The notes under the pieces: generated by a model
Seen by the model: only the letters and a program-made list of their open reading frames with translations
What the model was told of the DNA's origin: nothing
The model's database searches: none
Assembly (NCBI RefSeq): GCF_011386835.1
Contig: NC_088792.1
Location: 41,468,882 to 41,532,881, forward strand
Source: Chrysemys picta bellii
Taxonomy: Eukaryota > Chordata > Testudines > Emydidae
Length of the DNA: 64,000 nucleotides
Direction of reading: 5' to 3'
In this document: one piece after another, positions 56,471 through 64,000 of the stretch
Position numbering within the stretch: the stretch's first letter is position 1
Layout: each line of letters opens with the position of its first letter
Made by a program: the position numbers and the translations under genes

Positions 56471-56836
56471 GCTGACAGATCAGGGGAAAGCTCTGGGATC
56501 TAAATAAGGAAATATCCTGTCACATGTGGCTTTTAAAAATAACTCAAATTCACAGTGTAAACTTCGCTCCTAAGAACAAAGTTTCCTTCCATAGAAATGC
56601 AGGCGGTAAAGTAGTGACAGATCAATACTGTTTTTCTGGACTTACGTTAGTTTCACAGATGAATCAGTTGTTGGACTGTCAGGTCAATCAACTCTCTAGT
56701 GAAGGTATCAGGGAGCAAACAGAATAAAAGAGCAAAGCTGTTCCCTTTCCTTCAAAAATGAACTTTAACTCTCAAAAACATACTTAGAAAGCCAGCAGTG
56801 GAGCAGAGAATAGAAAACAGATCTTCTGACTCCCAG

Positions 56837-57121
56837 GCCTTGTCGTTACTTTAAAAATATATCTATTTTATCTCAAGGAAACTAATGTACATGAGCTATC
56901 CTGAGATTAAAAAAAAACACAGTGAAGACAAGGCACTTTAGTTGTATCATGAAGTAAACTAGGCCGTGTCAGCACGATACATCTGCCTGGGGTTGACCTT
57001 GCATAGTTTACCTTACAGCAAAACAAATATGCCTATTCTTCCCTGTGTTTTTACCTCAGGATAGCTCATGTACATTAGTTTCCTTGAGTTAAAAAATACA
57101 CCTTTTTTTAGCAGAGAAGGC
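56837..57121. mobile_element. Transposon with long inverted repeats upstream of the gene
   Basis: Left arm with CTCAAGGAAACTAATGTACA, TGAGCTATCCTGAG and right arm with CTCAGGATAGCTCATGTACA, TTAGTTTCCTTGAG are inverse over about 60 bp with few differences; outer ends are GCCTT and AAGGC. Between them is a 100-bp centre. No coding part. It lies about 470-760 bp upstream of the ATG, within the likely promoter region. Confidence 0.75.
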
Positions 57122-58875
57122 AAGTTGTCAGAGCTGTGCCATCATGTACCCTATCCCCTGGACCAAGCTGCCATTGAAGCATTAGGAATTTAAAATATTG
57201 TAGACCAAAATCCTGAATGTCAAAACATTTGGAAATAGCTAAGGTTCTAACACTAACATTACAGCTGGCCTTTATCTTAGTTTATTCTCCATTTGCCAGA
57301 GAAAGCCTCCTTCTGAAAAAGAGACTAAGACTACTAGGTACTTTTGAAAGTTTCACCCCACATGCTGTCCTACGTCACCACAAACTCCACAAAGCTGACT
57401 TTCCACCACCTGACCTGCTACCTGGTTTAAATTGTGTAAGCCAAGAGTAAACTTACACAGTAGGTTTAACATTTCTTCCAGCATGAAATGAGGAAGGCAG
57501 GGGTGGGGAAGATGAAGAGGGGAAATAGCTTGCATGATTTTATATTTTTTTGCGAGTTAGTTCTCACAATTACGGATTGCACTGTTTGAAAAATATGATT
57601 TAAAAGACAAAAGGCATTCAGCTAGCTAGAGAGTGAAGGTCACATCTATCAATGAGGACACACTTCTGTGAAGGGAAAGTTGTATTGAACCCTAGCAATC
57701 AATGGTGACACACCTAATCAGGACATTATGGATCTGTATATATGCTAGAAGAGTTGTGACTCAACAATTAATCTACATAGTTATACTTCCTCATATACCA
57801 GGTAGGCTGAGAGAAGCAGTAACTTGAATTAAAGGTGGGTAGGTAGCTGTGTGCTTATGTGCTCATAAAATCAAAAATCAGATTTACCAATGCAGCAATA
57901 ATGAAATGGAGAGGTCCAAATGTAAGAATTAGAGAATAGAGTTGGTTGGAGAAACTTTGAACCATATTCCATCAACATTTAAATGCTTTGAGAAATCAGG
58001 TCAACTTAGCTGGAATTCTGTTTCAGAAGAATGTCCCATTATAACATTTTCATAATGAAACATTTCAATTATTTCAAAATGACTTCATTTAAAATCGTTT
58101 CTGTTTTGTATGATACATTATGAATATATCTTATAATACAAAATAATAAACAAAAGTATGAATCAAAATGAAATGTTTCAATTGACCTGACTACTTTGCA
58201 GAGAATTTCACAATGCGGTGTTGGGGGGAGGGAGGGGTGGGTCCAGTTTAGAAAAAAGCCAGTTTTTGAAATCTCAAAATTCTTTGCAAAATGGACCTTC
58301 CATCCTCCACACAGTTCTATTAGACAAGCTGTCTGATATAACAGCTCAACATAAACTCAAGAGGGAAGGAAAATCCTTAAGGAACTCTAAATAATGGGAG
58401 GCATTGGATAAGCTGCTGAATTCTAAAGAAATGCTGATAAACAAAAGAGCTATGGAGTGTAAGGTTTTGCCTGTTTCCTGTCTGACTGCCAATGAGTTCA
58501 TCCAGGCCAGCTTCAGACTGTTTCACTACCCCTTTTTTACAACAGCAGGAGAGCTAAGCAGGAAGTTGCCTCCGCACTGTCACAAACTAAGAGGACTATC
58601 ATATGGCTTAAGAGAGAGAACAACAATAGACTTACTGATTTCAGCCACAAACAGTGCTGATTTCTTAAAGGGACCACTTTCAAATTAAATTATCAGAAAA
58701 AGCATTCTTCACTCAAAGAATAAGTGGTGTAACATACACTGGGGATAGGGTGGGAGGGGGAGTGAGATACACTATGTTATTGATACTCAACAAATAACTT
58801 GAATTCCCACATTAAGGGCAAATGAGCTTTAACCATGAAGTCAACCTGGTTAAAATATTTTGAATTACAATTTAT
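57122..58875. other. Intergenic stretch, nothing recognised
   Basis: AT-rich sequence upstream of the first gene. The longest frame (58404-58688, plus strand) has no known domain, no paired exon and no repeats in common with the rest; I do not call it a gene. Confidence 0.5.
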
Positions 58876-59640
58876 TTTGAAAAAAGAACAGGAGTACTTG
58901 TGGCACCTTAGAGACTAACAAGTTTATTTGAGCATAAGCTTTCATGGGCTAAAATCCACTTCATTGGATGCATGCAGTGGAAAATACAGAGGAAGATATA
59001 CATATGCACATACACAGAGAATATGAAACAATGAGTGTTATCATACACATTATAACGAGAGTGATCAGTTAAGGTGAGCTATTACCAGCAGGAGAGAAAA
59101 AAAACTTTTTGTAGTGGTAATCAAAATGGCTCATTTCCAGTTGACGAGAAGGTATGAGGAACCGTAGGGGGGAAAAATAAACATGGAGAAATAGTTTTAC
59201 TTTGTGTAATGACCCATCCACTCCCAGTCTTTATTCAAGCCTAATTTAATGATGTCCAATTTGCAAATTAATTCCAGTTCAGCAGTCTCTTGTTAGAGTC
59301 TGTTTTTGAAGTTTTGTTGTTGTAATATTACGACTTTTAGGTTTGTAATCAAGAGACCAGGGAGGTTGAAGTGTTCTCCAACTGGTTTTTGAATGGTATA
59401 ATTCTTTTATGTAGAGACTGTCCGGTTTGGCCAATGTACATGGCAGAGGGGCATTGCTGGCACACAATGGCATACATCACATTGATAGATGTGCAGGTGA
59501 ACAAGCCTCTGATAGTGTGGCTGATGTGATTAGGTCCTATGATGGTGTCCCCTGAGTAGATATGTGGACAGAGTTGGCAACAGGCTTTGTTGCAAGGATA
59601 GGTTCCTGGGTTAGTGTTTTTGTTGTGTGGTTGCTGGTGA
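58876..59640 (-). mobile_element. Penelope-like element, 3' part with GIY-YIG start
   Basis: From AGAACAGGAGTACTTGTGGC through CACTTCATTGGATGCATGC to GCAAGGATAGGTTCCTGGG. Minus-strand reading gives [14 protein letters not shown] with YIG intact, here unlike the copy at 33 kb, though other parts are broken. Lies between the two receptor genes. Confidence 0.75.
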
Positions 59641-60044
59641 GTATTTGCTAATTTGTTTTTCTAAAAATTTTAAAAATGTTCATGAAATTTTCAACCAATT
59701 CCATTATGAAGCCAGTTCTTGCAAGATGCGCTGCAAGGGAAAGCATAATTTCATCTGAGATCAAAAAGCACTTTGTAGACCTCTGGGTCTGAAATGAAGC
59801 TATGTCCACCTCAGAATTGGCTTACAAGTACATGACTATGACAAAAGGAATGGGTCTGTGGCCAGAAACCAAGGAGTAATGAGGGTCCCTCCTACTCTAA
59901 GTCTTACAGAGATGTCTCATGTTATGAACTTTATGATGTGAACTTCTAATATTTGTTTTCTATTGTCTATTGGAAGCAATTTTATCATTATTGATAAAAT
60001 GAGCGACAGGGGATGGATCACTTGATGATTACCTGTTCTGTTAA

Positions 60045-60150
60045 TTCCCTCTGGGGCACCTGTCATTGGCCACTGTCAGAAGACAGGATACTTGGCTAGC
60101 TGGACGTTTGGTCTGACCCAGTAGGGCCATTCTTATATTCTTATTGGTTT
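60045..60150 (+). mobile_element. CR1 3' end fragment
   Basis: TCATTGGCCACTGTCAGAAG, ACAGGATACTTGGCTAGCTG, GGTCTGACCCAGTAGGGCC, TTCTTATATTCTTA is a typical amniote CR1 3' end. It marks the left edge of the duplicated flank of the second gene. Confidence 0.65.
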
Positions 60151-60254
60151 TGATAGGAAACAGATGGTGCAGCATTTCTAGCTCCTGTTTCCACTAGTCT
60201 TGCTAACAGCTCTCTGTATTATAAACTTACATAAGAACTTAAAAGTGCTGCTTC

Positions 60255-62087
60255 CTTTTTCTCTATTTCTTATGTAAGTTACTGTTTCTTCATTATGGGA
60301 CATTAAACTACTTGTGTGTTTTTGAGCACTTTTGTCTTTGTTTTGTTCGTGTATCTGGATCAAAACTTCATTAGACAAACCTCCTTTAAACAAGAGGAAG
60401 GGGATTCAAACCCTGGTGACATGAGGATCTGGCCTTTGACTTTGCCTGCCATAGAAAACCCAGATTAAAAATCATGTTCTTTTTCACCTCAAAAACATAA
60501 CTGCCCGTTTTTTAAACGTAGAAACCTGCCTTTACCTATTTAGAATGTGGGTTATCTTAGGTACCTACCATCATGTCACCCAGGTGCCACCACAAAATAA
60601 AATAAAACACACCCTTTCACCCGGTCCTTAAAGAGACAGAAACTGACTCTCCCCTAAGCCCCCTCCCCAGCCACCAAACAATGAAGGACCCTAAGTAAAA
60701 CGTCATTATTTGGAAAAAGCCAAATAAAGGAGTATCGTGAACCATATTTTAAAAGTAGCCAGACATTGGCTCAGAGGAAAGGAGTTCCAGAGCAGGGGCT
60801 CTGCTTTGAGGAGGGTTCGGTTTTGCAGGTTTTTCTCCTCAGAACACTTGATTTCCTGGCTCTCTCTTGTTCCTTGTTCCTTTCTGCAATCTGGCACAGA
60901 TGTCCTAAGATTTATAGAGAGGTAAGAGAGTCTAGTATGGCTGTCAGGTGGAATGCTACCAAGAAATGTTGGTATGTCATATGGTCCAGAGCATCTCAAT
61001 TCAAGCATTGTTACAGTTTCCAAAGAAAGTCATGGAGGGCGCGATAATGAAATGCACAACCCACATCAAACTGAAATAAAAATGGGCACAGACAGCTTTA
61101 TTTTGCATCTGCCTACTGTTTATTTCTCTTTTAGACAGGCATGTTGTACATACTTTATTGTTCCCCCATGGTCTTAGCCAATCCATCTCACAAGTAAATG
61201 CTTCACTTGATCAGCATCTCTGCATGCTAAGCTCATCATTGCTTATCTAAGTAACAGATCCTTTTGTTTACATATTTAATGTTGTTAATTTGAAGCTGAT
61301 ACAAAAACATTCATAGTCATATAATCTTATAAAAATGCAAGCCTGTAGCCAAATAAACAGCCTTATTTATTTTACAAAACTTCAAACTGAAGGTCTGAAT
61401 GAGGGGAAACCATTTACATTTGACTTTCATCTATTCACATATTGTGATAAAAATATTGTAATCCACACATGATTAGCTTATAGAAATCGTATTACAAAGT
61501 CACAAGCTAAGATTATAATACTGAACTAATAAAGTGGGTAAAACAATTTGTGTAAAAGTAAGATTATTGTGATCTATTTTGTATATCTAATTTATATATA
61601 TTATATAATTATAAATTATACATATCAAAGTTATCTTGACTGAAATAACACTACAGTCTTTTAAATGTTGAACTCATGTATAGTCTAAACAGCTGGATCT
61701 CTTGAGTGATATTTATAGGATACCTGCTTTGCTGAGACAATTCTCACTATTCAGCTGTCTCGACACTTTATGGGTTATGGCAATGCAAGACTCTAAAACC
61801 CAAAGATGCCTGAGTGTTAATTCACACTGCTACATGTTTCATTTTAGTTTTCTTCAGTTGTCTATTTGCAATACTTGTTAGTTAGCCATGCTGTTCAAGT
61901 CTCCTCCTGTGAAATTGTTCTAGGACATTTTCAACATTATAAAAGAGATAATTGCCTCTACTAGTAGGTATACATGCAGAGCTCAAAACAGTGTACTAGG
62001 AGAATGCAAATTTGGTTAAGATTTCATTCATTCCAATTACATCATTTTTTCTCAAAATCAGACATGCAATTCAGTTATTTTATCACA
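60255..62087 (-). repeat. Duplicated 3' flank, copy B (matches 250-3226)
   Basis: Collinear with the flank of the first gene (see matching blocks there), so the tandem duplication took in at least 2 kb beyond the stop codon. It probably holds the 3' UTR of the second gene. The break on the left lies near 60150-60260, just after a CR1 3' end. Confidence 0.85.
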
Positions 62088-62314
62088 CTAGATGACAGTG
62101 TGTTCATTTTGATCTTTCTTGTCCACAGAATCCTTTGTATCACTCTCTCTGGTTACAGTATCCCTGTGTTCTAATAGCACATTATTGAAGCTGGCATCTG
62201 TTTGTAGTTTATTTTGTCTTTTTTTCCTGAATAAGAAATAGGCAGTGAGTCCTGCTCCTACTAGAATAAGGACCAGAATAATTAGAATCCAAACTGTCCT
62301 ATGGGCAGGTGCTT
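62088..62314 (-). CDS. MRC1: Second MRC1-like gene, last exon: membrane helix and tail
   Basis: 227 nt including the TAG at 62090-62088; 75 residues. It reads APAHRTVWILIILVLILVG as the membrane helix, then FRKKRQNK, then ASFNNVLLEH, and ends KKDQNEHTVI. SFNNVLL sits where mammalian MRC1 has FENTLYF, so an endocytosis-type signal is partly kept (Phe and Asn kept, Tyr replaced by Leu). Acceptor ATTTTCAG, phase 1, as in exon 30 of the first gene. This is the 3' end of a tandem paralog whose remaining exons lie beyond 64000. Confidence 0.93.
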
Positions 62315-63301
62315 CTGAAAATAAATGAAAAATAATTACTAGAGAGACAATTGTTATGATAGATATTAGGCAGCAGACTAGAGAAAAAACATTGGCTTGA
62401 GTCTCTTCTCACTCACACTGATGTAAATCAGGAGTTAATTGCTTTCGAAGAACCCTCAACCATCCTATGACTCCTGTGCACTGTTCAGGCAGCAGAAAAA
62501 GACCAGAAAGCTAGCTCAGCTAGTCTACTGATGATTTCCACAGCCTAGAATTTTCTCAGTCTAGCATACTGTCTCTAGGTCAATCCCTTCCCATCCCTGA
62601 GCATGGAGAAAATGGCTGAGATAAAGAGGAAACAGTCAGGGTGCCAATGCACTTCAGCTATCCTGAGATGGCACAACAGCCTCATGGGGTCATAGGTAGC
62701 TCTAAGTCATGCTGGGGATGAACTTAAAGTCACCTTCCTTCCCCCACCCCCTTGACCCCACCTACAGTCCTATGTTGAGTGTAGCTCAGAGAGTAGGGAG
62801 CATTTGGTCAAATCGCGGATTTACACCTGTGAGGCCTCCACATAGGGGCATATTGGGGAGGGGAGAGGGCAGGCTGAAGGGCAGAGCACCTGGAACTTTC
62901 CTTGATCCCCAGGCTGTGCCACAGTCCTTATAGGTGCCTATAGCCTAAGGGTAATCTGAGGGTCATTTAGCCCCTGGCTGGCCCAGGATCAGGGGAGCAG
63001 AAAGGCAGTATTTTATGTTTGAATATATTGTCAGTTTGCAGAGATATTTTTTGACTGTAAAGAAGTGACACCATGGAAAGGAGAATATGGAAAAAGAATA
63101 ACCTTACCCCTCAATGTTATTCAAAACTCACTCCCACTTAAGGAGGGAGAGAGTCCTGCCCTTGGGCATGAATGAGATATATGGATATTTTAGGACACCG
63201 ACATGCATTTTATAGTAATTATGTCAGAAAACACAATAAATAACAGTTATGAACTTATGTGAATTTATCTTTGAAGTTATTTGTGAGGAAAATAGTCCTA
63301 C
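62315..63301 (-). other. Last intron of the second MRC1-like gene
   Basis: Intron between the 42-nt stalk exon and the membrane/tail exon. Nothing else recognised. The same intron of the first gene (3442-4446) carries the solo-LTR-like element, which is absent here. Confidence 0.7.
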
Positions 63302-63343
63302 CTTTCTTAATTATTAGATTCTCACTTGGATGAGCTTCAATCA
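63302..63343 (-). CDS. MRC1: Second MRC1-like gene, penultimate exon: stalk linker
   Basis: 42 nt in phase 1/1, reading IEAHPSENLIIKK. Acceptor TTTTTGCAAG, donor AAAG|GTAGGA. Same size, phase and position as exon 29 of the first gene. It was found from the gene model, as it is too short to be seen alone. Confidence 0.75.
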
Positions 63344-63639
63344 CTTGCAAAAACAAAAACAAATAACCCCACATTTAGTCAAAATCTGCAAACATCTGCA
63401 TTTTACCCTTAAAATGATATATGCGGTGAAGCACACACTGTACAAACAATTACTGCTTTAGTCATACCACTTTATTCATTTATTGTAGATGCATTTGCTA
63501 AATGAAACTAACAAAGCTGAAAAATGTGATACCCACTTTAACTTGACATTCATTGTAGCAGAACCCAAACACTTCAGTGAATAAAATTTCTTACTGTACT
63601 TGTTTCTTGATTAATAATCAAATAACGTCCAAATACAGC

Positions 63640-63720
63640 GAGACCCTGATTCATGAAGGTACTTAAGCATGTGAGTAGTCCCATTGACTTCAATGGCATT
63701 ACTCACATGCTCACAGTGAA
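63640..63720. repeat. Palindromic short repeat, related form (copy 5)
   Basis: TACTTAAGCATGTGAGTAGT, CCCATTGACTTCAATGGC, ATTACTCACATGCT: inverse arms around CATTGACTTCAATG. Confidence 0.6.
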
Positions 63721-63885
63721 ACATGTGCCTAATGACCTAATGTGGCCTAATGGCCTAATGTGAACACAGATATTTGCAATTGTCATTCTGCCAAAAAGGT
63801 CTAGGAATTACTTAAAACGTGTGATGCACCAGTCATGTTATATAGCTCATTTAATGATAATCCACAAAGAATGGCCAAAAACAAC

Positions 63886-64000
63886 GAGGAGTACTTGTGG
63901 CACCTTAGAGACTAACAAATTTATTTGGGCATAAGATGCATCTGATGAAGTGGGTTTTAGCCCACGAAAGTTTATGCCCAAATAAATCTGTTCGTGTCTA
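63886..64000. mobile_element. Penelope-like terminal palindrome, cut by the window end
   Basis: GGAGTACTTGTGGCACCTTA, GAGACTAACAAATTTATTTG and the inverse arm ACGAAAGTTTATGCCCAAAT, ending in AATCTGTTCGTGTCTA at the last base. Confidence 0.65.

Noticed and set aside
58404..58688. 94-codon plus-strand frame between the two genes
   Set aside because: No domain, no splice partner, ordinary length for random sequence.
1..64000. CRISPR arrays, operons, tRNA or rRNA genes
   Set aside because: The repeats are dispersed transposons, not regularly spaced arrays. No tRNA or rRNA sequence was recognised, and the spliced gene shows that this is eukaryotic DNA.

Overview
The window is vertebrate nuclear DNA, most likely from a turtle. 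It has long introns, chicken-repeat-1 (CR1) LINE remnants ending in ATTCTATG-type tails, Penelope-like elements, a DIRS-like and a Harbinger-like element, and many short inverted-repeat transposons. The species call is an inference from this repeat mix and from the reptile/bird-like divergence of the gene; nothing in the window names the species.

The main content is one complete gene on the minus strand, from the ATG at 56364 to the stop codon at 3227. I could place 30 coding exons, all with GT-AG introns and matching phases. They sum to 4371 nt, or 1456 residues plus stop, the length and exon number known for the mammalian macrophage mannose receptor MRC1 (CD206). Domain order is signal peptide, ricin-type cysteine-rich domain, fibronectin type II domain, eight C-type lectin-like domains (CTLD1-8), one membrane helix and a short cytoplasmic tail. 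No stop codon or frameshift was seen in the exons. Two functional sites look altered. CTLD4, the main sugar-binding domain in mammals, keeps EPN but has WIN in place of WND and lacks the aromatic residue after EPN. The cytoplasmic tail lacks the phenylalanine/tyrosine endocytosis motif. CTLD5 keeps a full EPN/WND set.

The right edge (62088-63343) holds the last two coding exons of a second MRC1-like gene in the same orientation. The sequence downstream of this second gene (about 60255-62087) matches the sequence downstream of the first (about 250-3226), so the two genes arose by tandem duplication that included the 3' flank. The second copy keeps a tail motif related to FENTLYF that the first copy has lost.

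The introns carry most of the repeats: a solo-LTR-like block (3.6-4.2 kb), a decayed DIRS-like retrotransposon (8.7-11.9 kb), nested inverted-repeat transposons (18.2-20 kb), CR1 fragments at 27, 30, 39 and 53 kb (all antisense to the gene), a Harbinger-like transposase remnant (36.2-37.7 kb), Penelope-like pieces at many sites, some folded into near-perfect palindromes, and a hAT-like insertion inside the 53 kb CR1. A transposon with long inverted repeats sits 470-760 bp upstream of the first gene's ATG. All coordinates and matches were read by eye; no alignment or database search was run.
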